A stretch of 14,036 bases of DNA from Cloacimonetes bacterium UBA6081 (GTDB taxonomy: Bacteria; Cloacimonadota; Cloacimonadia; Cloacimonadales; Cloacimonadaceae): the NCBI GenBank assembly GCA_002428685.1, contig DIXL01000020.1, positions 1 to 14,036 on the forward strand. Reading direction: 5' to 3'. The position numbers were made by a program, and so were the translations under genes. Below, piece after piece: positions 1-7,560 of the stretch; within the stretch, counting starts at the first letter, position 1, and the number at the start of each line of letters is the position of its first letter. The notes beneath the pieces were generated by a model. The model had not been told where the DNA came from, did no database searches, and saw only the letters and a program-made list of their open reading frames with translations.

Positions 1-46
1 ACACTTGTGTTTGAACAAAACATCGGAGACACTTGTGTTTGAACAA
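1..46. repeat. Short direct repeat, two 18-bp units
   Basis: The 18-mer acacttgtgtttgaacaa occurs at 1-18 and again, identically, at 29-46, a period of 28 bp. The 10 bases between the units are not repeated. The first unit touches the window edge, so this may be the tail of a longer tandem array. With only two units and one spacer it cannot be called a CRISPR array. Part of the unit, ttgaacaaaacatcg at 11-25, recurs with one change at 9539-9553, close to another REPIN-like copy. Confidence 0.7.
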
Positions 47-60
47 GATTATACCGTGGT

Positions 61-200
61 GTCGTTCCCGCGGAGGCGGGAATCCAGCCTATAAAACAGT
101 TTTGTCCGTTCAGCGGATAACCTAATGCTTATCAACACAATAGATGTACCCTCCCAAATGAAATATTTCTGGGCTGGATTCCCGCCTCCGCGGGAACGAC
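61..200. repeat. REPIN-like palindromic element, copy 1
   Basis: Two perfect 28-bp inverted arms lie at 61-88 and 173-200, enclosing 84 bp. Each arm contains its own small hairpin, ttcccgc-ggag-gcgggaa (7-bp stem, 4-base loop), so the element is two REP-like palindromes facing each other. That is the architecture of REPINs or BIMEs, which in other bacteria are moved by RAYT (REP-associated tyrosine) transposases. The interior differs from copies 2 and 3 except next to the right arm, where tttctgggctgg is shared with copy 2. No reading frame here looks like a gene: peptides read through the arms only reflect the repeat. No transposase gene is present in the window. Confidence 0.9.
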
Positions 201-550
201 AGCGTAGTAGGATTATTGATACACCTGGTAGCGAAATCTTCATTTCAACAAAGCTAAACGCTTATTCTGGGCTCAATTATGGAATCTGTTGCCATTAAAT
301 ATCTATCTGCCAATATCGTAGTGTTGAAATTTTTCCACAGCTTAGGTGATTTAATGCATTGTTTTCCCTTGACAAAACTTGTGCGGTTAAATAATCTGAT
401 CGCGTAGTAACTTGATAGTGTGAAATTATTGATTCTGCAAATCCATTGCGTGTGACGAAAGTCTAGAGCTTAGCTATTGAACAAACCCATTGATAAGCTA
501 TTTTGAACGAGATCTTAACATAACTGAGACATAATTAAAATGAGGAATAC
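201..550. other. Non-coding upstream region
   Basis: No convincing coding sequence or RNA gene lies between the first REPIN-like copy and the large secreted-protein gene. The stretch is AT-rich and holds only minor inverted repeats, such as agctta...taagct just before the gene, and a possible promoter described separately. It probably serves as the control region of the gene starting at 551. Confidence 0.5.
369..397 (+). promoter_or_regulatory. Possible sigma70-type promoter for the large surface protein
   Basis: A perfect TTGACA at 369-374 is followed after exactly 17 bases by TAATCT at 392-397, which matches only three of six positions of the TATAAT consensus. It would leave a leader of about 145 bases before the ATG at 551. 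Promoter consensus in this lineage is not known to me, and FCB-group bacteria often use different boxes, so this is tentative. Confidence 0.3.
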
Positions 551-3500
551 ATGAGAAAGAGCGGTTATATCTTGCTTGCATTAACATTTTTGATCCTAAG
601 CTGTTCATGGTTGGTGGCCGACATAACGGTTACCATAGGATCAGGAACAAGTACTCAAATGCAGCCTTTTGGTGCTTGGTATGGCTTTGAGCGTTCTGCC
701 TCGATATATACTTCAGCAGAAATTGGAAATTTTGGAATGATTACCCACTTGGCTTGGTATGTTGACACAGCTAAAAGCACCAGTATTCCCACCAAGATAT
801 ACTTAAAGACAACAACCTCTGCTACACTTACTGCATCTACTTGGGCAACCATGATCAGTGGTGCTACAGAAGTTTATAACGCAAATAGAACCTTTACACC
901 AATTGGATGGCTCTCAATTGATATTAGCAATTTCTTGTATTCATCTAATAATTTGCTGGTTCTGTGTGAAACAAACTTTGGAGGAAGTGGAAGTGGAACT
1001 AGTAGCTACCCTAAATTCAGATACTCATCTGTTTCCAATACTCACCAATATTGGCAGAGGGACAATTCCGTCCCTACCGGAAATGGTTTTATCAATTCTA
1101 ATCGACCCAATATTAAAATAACCTTAAACGAGCCGCCAGTAAATCCATCTTCATTTTCTGCTTTGCCAATCAGCCAAAACCAGATAAACCTCAGTTGGGT
1201 AAAAAATGCTGCTAACAATAATGTTATGGTTGCTTACAACACTTCCGACAGTTTTGGAAACCCAGTTTTAGGTAACTCATATAGTGCAGGAAATACTCTA
1301 ACTGGTGGAGGCACAGTTTTATACAATGGTGCAGATACTTCCTATTCTCACATGAACCTTATTGAAAATACCACATACTACTATAAGGCTTGGTCGGTGA
1401 CATCAAATCAATATTCGCAAGGAGTTGCAACTAATTCCACCACTAATTCGGCACCGATTAGTTCATTTCCCTGGACAGAGACCTTTGAAACCTCGTCGCC
1501 CTCACGCTCAGGCTGGACCCAAATACAAGAAACCGGAACTAAAACCTGGTCTTATGCAACCGGAGCCGGTGCCGGATCAATCACTACAGCTCATGGTGGA
1601 ACTTTAAATGCACGTTTTACCTCAAGCTACGGAGGACCCTTTATAACCAAACTGGTTAGCCCTATTCTAAATCTAAGCTCTCTGAATGAAGCAGCTGTAA
1701 CCTTCTGGTATGGCCAGCAACTATGGATTTCCGATCAAAACGAGCTAAAGGTTTATTACCGCACCAGCCCTGTTTCGGCATGGGTTCAATTGGCTCACTA
1801 CACTGCCAACGTTTCTGCTTGGACGCAGGCAAGTTTAGATTTACCAAACCTTAGCTCTACCTATCAGATAGCCTTTGAGGGGATAGACAAGTATGGCTAT
1901 GCCAACGTTCTTGATGACATTACTGTAGCAGCCCCCAATCCCATTCCCGCAGTATCAGAATTATCACTTAACTTCGGTTATACAGATATAACAACCGGCT
2001 CGCAAGCAAGGCAGTTTAGCGTTTACAACATCGGCACCGGAGTTCTAACCCTGCAGAAACCGTATATAAATAGCGGAGACGCCAGTCAATTTGAGCTTGA
2101 AGATAACAATGTCTATCCCATTAACCTAAGTGCAAATCAATCAATTACGTTTAATGTGTTTTTCTCTCCCACTGCCACAGGTGCCAAGAGCAGTTATCTG
2201 GTTTTACAGGACAATCTGGGTAGCAAGGCTTATTATGTAATTCCGCTCAGTGGCCATGCTTTGCATGTTCGTTTTCAGGATAGCTTTGAGGATAATGCCA
2301 ATTTCAGTCTCAGCTTAACAAACTGGACTCAGTATGATGGGGATGGCAAGACTACATATGGTATATCTAACACCACTTTTACCAATCAAAACTATACCGG
2401 CTCTTACATAGCCTTCAATCCTTCTGCCACTACTCCCGCATTAGCTGGCGCATGGAATGCTCAGTCCGGAGCGAAGTATGCTGCCTGTTTTTCAGCAACC
2501 ACTCCCCCCAATAATGATTGGATGATATCTCCACCAATCAGCTTTGGTCAAAACCCCCGCATTGCATTTTGGGCAAAATCTCTCACCTCTGCCTATGGAT
2601 TTGAACGATTCAAGGTAATGTATTCTACTACGGGCAATAGCGTTGCCAGTTTTACGAACTATCTGGCCGGTAGTGCAGCGGAATATGTAGAAGCTCCCAT
2701 TAGCTGGACATTATTTGAATATACCTTACCCCCGGAATGTGCCAATGTTTCTGCTTACATCGCAATTCAATGTGTATCTAACGATGCCTTTGTCTTCATG
2801 GTGGATAATTTTGTAGCAGGAGATTATGGTTTACCGCAATTTGGAGTAGATCCGGTCAGCTACACTTTTCCTGATTTTTATATCAACTACAGCCGCACCC
2901 AGCAGATCACGGTTTTCAATGCCGGTGGCGGAACTATGCAGATTGTGTCCGGCGGAATCACTATTTCCGGAAGCCCTTACATAAAGCTATACGATCTTCC
3001 AACTCTGCCGGTAACGCTGAATGCTACCGAAAGCATAAGCTTCACCGTAGGCTATAATTCTTCTGAGGGCGGTGTTCATTCTGCCGTTATCAGCATCACA
3101 GATAACCTCAGCAAGGCAGTAAATACCGTGAGTATTAATGGCACCACCACCGACAATACTATCACGCAAAAGCCTTATATCGAAGGGTTCGAACCCTATA
3201 TGGAAGATGTAGTTTATTATCAGGTAAATGGTTGGGTAAACCGTGATAATGACCTGGATGGCTACAATTGGTTGCTGCTGAATGATCCTGCGCAGGCAAA
3301 AAGTGGCAACTGGTGTGCTGCCTCAGTATCATGGGTGCCGGATTCAGCTAAACAGCATAGCGTAAATCCCGACCAATTCCTCACCAGTATTGACGAATCG
3401 AATGCTTTCAAGGGGTTAAAAACCACCGCAAAACATTCCGGCCGGGGAGCTCTAACACCCGATAACTGGCTTATTTCCCCTCCAATTACAATCGAGCGCG

Positions 3501-4810
3501 GAGACAGCCTCAGCTATTGGGTTGGCTCTTATAGTGCCATTGATTATGCTGAACACTATTCGTTACTGATCTCCACCACCACTCCTGATCCCTTGCAGTT
3601 TACTGAGATTTTATATGAAGAAACGCTTGCTTCCGCTGCCTGGGCCTACCGTGCCTTTGAGCTGGATGAATACCAGGGTCAAACAGTTTACTTTGCTTTT
3701 CGCCATTATGGCAGCACCGATATGCTGGCTTTGAAAATAGATGATTTCAAGGTAAAAAGCTATAACACAGAGGCTTATCAGGATTATGTGGGTGATCCCG
3801 TGGAAGGAGATAACTATTTTATCCTTACCATGAACCCCATTCAGGACGAGATCAATGAAATCCCGCTGGAGGTTATCATCGAGGCTTGGTTACCCCAAGC
3901 CAGTAATGTTTTGGTTTCTGGGTATGTGGGCTTTGCAAATCCGCTGGTTTTTGTAACTAACGCAGGCTTGACTATCAGAGTGGAAGGCGTGGACTTAGTT
4001 GGTGCTACTGTGCGGATATTTCACAACTTAGGTTATGCCCCCTTACATATGGGCTACCGCAATTTAACAGGTAATTTTAGCTACATTAGTTCCAGTATGG
4101 CAGAAATCTGGAATTCTACCCAGGTTAAATTCACCCTGCCCTCTGCCAAAGCTGGTGAAGGGATGGAGTTTGTTTTTCCAAATACTCAGGATGGAACATT
4201 ACCTGTGGAACTATCACATTTCTCCGCTAATTTGAGTAGCGACAACGTGGTGCAGATAATCTGGGTTACCCAATCTGAAACCAATCTGGTAGGGTATCGA
4301 GTTTATCGGAATACTACTGCAAATTTTGCTGAAGCAACTGTGTTGGAAGGCTTTATTGCGGCAACAAATACATCGCAAATGCAAACTTATTTGTTCACTG
4401 ATTTCGAAGCCTATGGCCCCAATACCTATTATTACTGGCTGGAACATCTGGAAATGGACGGTAGTTCTGTTTTACACGGACCTGTGGTTGTGGTTTTATC
4501 AACCGGAGATGGACAAGCTCCCACACCACCCATTCAAAAAGGTATAGCCAGCGTTTTCCCCAATCCTTTCAATCCCGACACCTCTATTCGCTTTGGCCTT
4601 AGTGAAAATGCAGAATACAGCTTAAAAATCTACAATCAGAAAGGACAGTTGGTGCGAAATTTGGCACAAGGAACCCTGAACCGTGGCTATCACACCCAGC
4701 TGTGGAACGGACGCGACAACAACGGAAGCCAATGTGCCAGCGGAGTTTACTTTGTCCATTTCAACTCCGGCAAAGACAGTTTTTCCCGCAAGATTATGAT
4801 GGTGAAATAG
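551..4810 (+). CDS. Secreted multidomain surface protein with choice-of-anchor modules and T9SS-type C-terminal sorting domain
   Basis: This 1419-residue protein is probably exported and attached to the cell surface. An N-terminal signal peptide spans about residues 1-23 (LILSCSWLVA then D). The cysteine at 18 gives a weak lipobox, so lipoprotein processing is not excluded. By eye the order is: a beta-rich N-terminal region (about 25-190), a fibronectin III-like domain (196-300), a choice-of-anchor J (MAM/jelly-roll-like) module (306-460), a choice-of-anchor D (Ig-like) module (475-572), a second J module (573-760), a second D module (762-868), a third J module (873-1070), a linker, a second Fn3-like domain starting LPVELSHFSA near 1217, and a C-terminal sorting domain beginning SVFPNPFNPDTSIRF near 1334 and ending SGVYF...SRKIMMVK. 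In Bacteroidetes such ends are removed by the type IX secretion system; the FlgD-Ig fold is also similar. The start has an AGGA 4 bases upstream. Ligand unknown; an adhesive or scaffold role is inferred. Confidence 0.85.
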   Translation: MRKSGYILLALTFLILSCSWLVADITVTIGSGTSTQMQPFGAWYGFERSASIYTSAEIGNFGMITHLAWYVDTAKSTSIPTKIYLKTTTSATLTASTWATMISGATEVYNANRTFTPIGWLSIDISNFLYSSNNLLVLCETNFGGSGSGTSSYPKFRYSSVSNTHQYWQRDNSVPTGNGFINSNRPNIKITLNEPPVNPSSFSALPISQNQINLSWVKNAANNNVMVAYNTSDSFGNPVLGNSYSAGNTLTGGGTVLYNGADTSYSHMNLIENTTYYYKAWSVTSNQYSQGVATNSTTNSAPISSFPWTETFETSSPSRSGWTQIQETGTKTWSYATGAGAGSITTAHGGTLNARFTSSYGGPFITKLVSPILNLSSLNEAAVTFWYGQQLWISDQNELKVYYRTSPVSAWVQLAHYTANVSAWTQASLDLPNLSSTYQIAFEGIDKYGYANVLDDITVAAPNPIPAVSELSLNFGYTDITTGSQARQFSVYNIGTGVLTLQKPYINSGDASQFELEDNNVYPINLSANQSITFNVFFSPTATGAKSSYLVLQDNLGSKAYYVIPLSGHALHVRFQDSFEDNANFSLSLTNWTQYDGDGKTTYGISNTTFTNQNYTGSYIAFNPSATTPALAGAWNAQSGAKYAACFSATTPPNNDWMISPPISFGQNPRIAFWAKSLTSAYGFERFKVMYSTTGNSVASFTNYLAGSAAEYVEAPISWTLFEYTLPPECANVSAYIAIQCVSNDAFVFMVDNFVAGDYGLPQFGVDPVSYTFPDFYINYSRTQQITVFNAGGGTMQIVSGGITISGSPYIKLYDLPTLPVTLNATESISFTVGYNSSEGGVHSAVISITDNLSKAVNTVSINGTTTDNTITQKPYIEGFEPYMEDVVYYQVNGWVNRDNDLDGYNWLLLNDPAQAKSGNWCAASVSWVPDSAKQHSVNPDQFLTSIDESNAFKGLKTTAKHSGRGALTPDNWLISPPITIERGDSLSYWVGSYSAIDYAEHYSLLISTTTPDPLQFTEILYEETLASAAWAYRAFELDEYQGQTVYFAFRHYGSTDMLALKIDDFKVKSYNTEAYQDYVGDPVEGDNYFILTMNPIQDEINEIPLEVIIEAWLPQASNVLVSGYVGFANPLVFVTNAGLTIRVEGVDLVGATVRIFHNLGYAPLHMGYRNLTGNFSYISSSMAEIWNSTQVKFTLPSAKAGEGMEFVFPNTQDGTLPVELSHFSANLSSDNVVQIIWVTQSETNLVGYRVYRNTTANFAEATVLEGFIAATNTSQMQTYLFTDFEAYGPNTYYYWLEHLEMDGSSVLHGPVVVVLSTGDGQAPTPPIQKGIASVFPNPFNPDTSIRFGLSENAEYSLKIYNQKGQLVRNLAQGTLNRGYHTQLWNGRDNNGSQCASGVYFVHFNSGKDSFSRKIMMVK

Positions 4811-4854
4811 ACAAATCTTTGCCGGCTACTCTGCGCGGTCGCTCTGATAAATTA

Positions 4855-4886
4855 TACTTTTACAACGGCAGGAAGCTGTAAAAGTA
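4855..4886. repeat. Perfect 10-bp inverted repeat after the surface-protein gene
   Basis: tacttttaca at 4855-4864 and tgtaaaagta at 4877-4886 are perfectly complementary around a 12-base loop, starting 45 bases after the stop codon. The stem is AT-rich and no U-run follows, so it is not a classical intrinsic terminator. It may still protect or end the transcript, or be an operator. Its right arm overlaps by two bases a second repeat, taagcatg (4885-4892) with catgctta (4934-4941). Confidence 0.5.
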
Positions 4887-5007
4887 AGCATGTCTCAATT
4901 CTCTGCTCTCCATTGGAACAAAACCTCTTTTCGCATGCTTATGCCTGAAACTATCAATTCTATTCAGTAGAAAGCAGATTTTACTTGCCATTTTTCCCCA
5001 GCTTAAA

Positions 5008-5072
5008 AACCATGAAAAAACAGGCCATGGTTAAATGCATAAAAGTCGCAGCCAGATTTACCCCATGGCCTG
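5008..5072 (+). promoter_or_regulatory. Overlapping alternative hairpins in the ackA leader
   Basis: Two mutually exclusive stems share sequence. Stem A pairs aaccatg (5008-5014) with catggtt (5026-5032). Stem B pairs caggccatgg (5021-5030) with ccatggcctg (5063-5072), a perfect 10-bp match around a 32-base loop whose ends can pair further (ttaaat with attta across a CC bulge). Because 5026-5030 belongs to both, an RNA could hold only one at a time. Stem B ends 27 bases before the ackA start and 14 bases before its Shine-Dalgarno sequence. This layout suggests an attenuator or translational switch, or a protein-binding palindrome in DNA. No known riboswitch class was recognised. Confidence 0.4.
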
Positions 5073-5099
5073 CAATGATATTGAACAGGAAAGCTTTAG

Positions 5100-6296
5100 A
5101 TGAAGATTCTCGTAATCAATTGTGGCAGTTCCTCATTAAAATATGAAATCTATCAGATGCCGGAACAAATCAGTCTTGGTAAGGGACTGGTAGAGCGGAT
5201 TGGCCTTTCGGATGGAAAAGTTTGCCAGGAGTATCAGGGCAAAAAAGTTCAAAAAACCCTGGAAATTCCAAATCACCGGGTTGCCTTTCAGCAGATGATG
5301 CTGGCCTTATTAGATCCGCAACAGGGAATTTTAAACAGTATTGACGAAATAAAAGGGATTGGGCATAGGGTGGTGCATGGTGGCGACCAATATTCATCCT
5401 CTGTGCTAATAAATGCGGACGTGAAACAAGCTATAGAGGCAAACATCGAGCTTGCTCCGCTGCACAATCCTGCTAACTTGACCGGAATAAAGGAAGCAGA
5501 AGAGATTTTCCCCGGGGTGCCGCAAGTGGCGGTTTTTGACACAGCCTTTCATCAAACCCTGCCTCCCAGTGCCTATTTATATGGTATTCCGCGTGAGTTT
5601 TACGAGAAGTATCGTATCCGACGCTATGGTTTTCATGGCACCAGCCATCGTTATGTAGCTGGAATTGCCTTGCAAATGATGAAACGCAGCGCGGAAAACA
5701 CCAATATGATTACCTGTCATTTGGGCAATGGTGCTTCTATCACTGCCATTCAGGCGGGCAAATCGATAGACACATCCATGGGGTTTACTCCTCTGGAAGG
5801 TTTGATGATGGGTACTCGCAGCGGAGATCTTGACCCCTCCATAATTTTTTATCTGGAGGAAAGGGGTTACGACTTTCACGAAGTCCACAACATCTTAAAC
5901 AAAAAAAGCGGCTTGCTTGGCTTATCCGGAATATCCAGTGATTTGCGTGATATTGAAGCTGCCGCTGAACAGGGAAATGCTAATGCTATTGAAGCTTTGG
6001 ATACCTATGCCTATAGAATCAGAAGGTATGTAGGAGCCTATGCGGCCAACCTGATCAAGGTGGATATGCTTGTTTTTACTGGGGGAATCGGACAGTTTGG
6101 TGTAAAGATGCGCCAACGTATTTGCAGCCGCATGGAAAACCTGGGAATTCATATTAATCGCGAGCTTAATAACAAAGTGGGTGCCAATGCAGGCATAATC
6201 TCGCAAGACTATTCACCTATCTCCATATTGGTGATTCCCACCAACGAAGAGCTCCAAATTGCCATAGATGCCAGTGAATTGATTACAGAACGCTAA
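5100..6296 (+). CDS. ackA: Acetate kinase
   Basis: Acetate kinase reversibly converts acetyl phosphate plus ADP to acetate plus ATP, the substrate-level phosphorylation step of acetate-forming fermentation in the cytoplasm. The 398-residue length is normal for the family. Hallmarks are present in order: ILVINCGSSSLKYEIY with Asn7, GHRVVHGG with Arg90, LHNP with His122, FDTAFHQTLP with the catalytic Asp, YGFHGTSHRYV, the phosphate-binding HLGNGASITAI, DTSMGFTPLEGLMMGTRSGD with the catalytic Arg, TGGIGQFG, and the C-terminal NEELQIAIDA with the metal-binding Glu. The ATG is preceded by AGGAAAG at a 6-base gap. No phosphotransacetylase gene adjoins it; the gene stands alone between a structured leader and a REPIN-like element, so it may be transcribed singly. 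Propionate kinase activity is a family alternative, but all features fit AckA. Confidence 0.97.
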   Translation: MKILVINCGSSSLKYEIYQMPEQISLGKGLVERIGLSDGKVCQEYQGKKVQKTLEIPNHRVAFQQMMLALLDPQQGILNSIDEIKGIGHRVVHGGDQYSSSVLINADVKQAIEANIELAPLHNPANLTGIKEAEEIFPGVPQVAVFDTAFHQTLPPSAYLYGIPREFYEKYRIRRYGFHGTSHRYVAGIALQMMKRSAENTNMITCHLGNGASITAIQAGKSIDTSMGFTPLEGLMMGTRSGDLDPSIIFYLEERGYDFHEVHNILNKKSGLLGLSGISSDLRDIEAAAEQGNANAIEALDTYAYRIRRYVGAYAANLIKVDMLVFTGGIGQFGVKMRQRICSRMENLGIHINRELNNKVGANAGIISQDYSPISILVIPTNEELQIAIDASELITER

Positions 6297-6329
6297 AGTT
6301 ATGACAAATTACAGATATCGCAAAACACT

Positions 6330-6465
6330 GTCTTTCCCGCGGAGGCGGGAATCCAGCCCTTGATAATCCCGAAGGGATGACACAAAATGTTGAGGCAAAT
6401 ACTTTATTATCTAACGCTTTTCCAAAGCTATTTCTGGGCTGGATTCCCGCCTCCGCGGGGACGAC
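6330..6465. repeat. REPIN-like palindromic element, copy 2
   Basis: Inverted 28-bp arms at 6330-6357 and 6438-6465 enclose 80 bp, starting 33 bases after the ackA stop. Arms match copy 1 except for gtctttccc in the left arm and gggacgac in the right. The interior is homologous to the reverse complement of copy 3, sharing for example cttgataatcccg, acaaaatg and the end tttctgggctgg, roughly three quarters identical by eye. As the first structure after ackA it could also act as a 3' mRNA-stabilising or terminating hairpin, as REP elements do in enterobacteria. That role is inferred. Confidence 0.9.
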
Positions 6466-6522
6466 AGGTCGTGGCGAACTTGACATGATTCTAATACATA
6501 ATATTTGGTAAAGGGGAAACCT

Positions 6523-7560
6523 ATGAAGAACACCATTCTTGTAACCATTATGCTATTAACTGTTGCCTTGCTTAATGCTTCCTTGGGCTGGACCTTTGTA
6601 AATAGCGAAAGCTATGGTTCAGCAGTCGTCAGAATTGTGATTGGCCTTTATGGGGAAGGCAATCCCAGCGTTATAAAATCCCCGGATGGCTTAAGTGTAA
6701 AACTAAGCAACTACGAGCCGGGCAATCAACCAACTATAAACCACAATCCTGGTGCCTTGGTGAAGAGTATTGAGCAATCGGGAGCAGAAGTTAATATTTC
6801 CATGGCCAGGGGATTTCGTTTTGAACAATCCAATTTCAATAGTCCCCGACGACTGGTTCTGGATGTTTTTGTCTCAAATCCAGATAAGGCTCAACGCCTG
6901 CAAATTGCCGATTTTTACAGTGAAAAGGGCAAGTGGAACAGTGCCGACAAAACCTACAATGACCTGCATCTAGACTACCGCGAAGACATGCAGATTTTGT
7001 ATAATTGGGCTCTTTTGCTTCATAAAAGAGGCTCGGCAAGAGCCACGGAAAAGCTTTCTCAAATTTCCCCAGAATCTTCATATTACCAAAAAGCTCAAAA
7101 CCTGCTGACAAAAATCCATGGTGATGAAGAACCTCTGCCACCTCCTCCGCCCCTGCAAATCCCCGTGCAGCCGGAAACAACAGAGGATTCCACGGCTGTA
7201 AAAGACACCATTATTGCTGCTCCAATACAGGCACCAATTTCTGTTCCTGCCACCAAGGTTCGGGTAAAGTTTGGCTTTGCTCCTGTATTGGTTTTTCTGG
7301 CAATCTTGCTGGCAACCGCTATCATAGTTTTCAGCTTTCGTAAAAAGAAACCTTCCACACCCCGTCTTGCGCACCATCCCAAGTTTAATAGTTTAGATGC
7401 ACCTCTGGATACAAAAACTATGTGCCGCATGGTAAGTAAACTCTTGGCCGATGGCTGGACTCAGCGAGAAATCTCTCGAGAGTTAAAGATTTCGCAACAG
7501 GATGTGGAAAGTTTTGTGCAATTGTGCCATCAGGGCGGACATGAGGATGATGAAGCTTAA
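6523..7560 (+). CDS. Membrane protein with extracytoplasmic AMIN-like/TPR-like region and cytoplasmic helix-turn-helix
   Basis: The ATG at 6523 is preferred over an in-frame TTG at 6505 because AAGGGG lies about 6 bases upstream; it gives 345 residues. A signal peptide (about 1-22) is followed by a beta-rich region to about 115 ending in SPRRLVLDVFVS, which resembles AMIN domains that bind peptidoglycan or secretin partners. Next come a TPR-like helical stretch (about 118-195), a proline-rich spacer (EPLPPPPPLQIP, about 203-220), one membrane helix (about 252-272, VLVFLAILLATAIIVFSF) and then RKKK, which by the positive-inside rule places the C-terminus in the cytoplasm. Residues 297-335 contain GWTQREISRELKISQQDVES, a clear helix-turn-helix pattern like sigma region 4 or DUF6115-type ends. 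It overlaps the next gene by 20 bases. I infer a transmembrane regulator or cell-envelope scaffold; no exact family is recognised and DNA binding is unproven. Confidence 0.7.
   Translation: MKNTILVTIMLLTVALLNASLGWTFVNSESYGSAVVRIVIGLYGEGNPSVIKSPDGLSVKLSNYEPGNQPTINHNPGALVKSIEQSGAEVNISMARGFRFEQSNFNSPRRLVLDVFVSNPDKAQRLQIADFYSEKGKWNSADKTYNDLHLDYREDMQILYNWALLLHKRGSARATEKLSQISPESSYYQKAQNLLTKIHGDEEPLPPPPPLQIPVQPETTEDSTAVKDTIIAAPIQAPISVPATKVRVKFGFAPVLVFLAILLATAIIVFSFRKKKPSTPRLAHHPKFNSLDAPLDTKTMCRMVSKLLADGWTQREISRELKISQQDVESFVQLCHQGGHEDDEA

Noticed and set aside
1..46. CRISPR array
   Set aside because: Only two 18-base units and one 10-base spacer are visible; units and spacer are too short, and no cas gene is present.
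3185..3196. gggttcgaaccc, identical to a tRNA T-arm core
   Set aside because: It lies in frame inside the surface-protein gene (encoding EGFEP) and no acceptor, D or anticodon stems surround it.
6480..6504. Promoter before the 6523 gene, TTGACA at 6480 with TAATAT at 6499
   Set aside because: The spacer is only 13 bases, and at 16-18 bases no good -10 box is seen.
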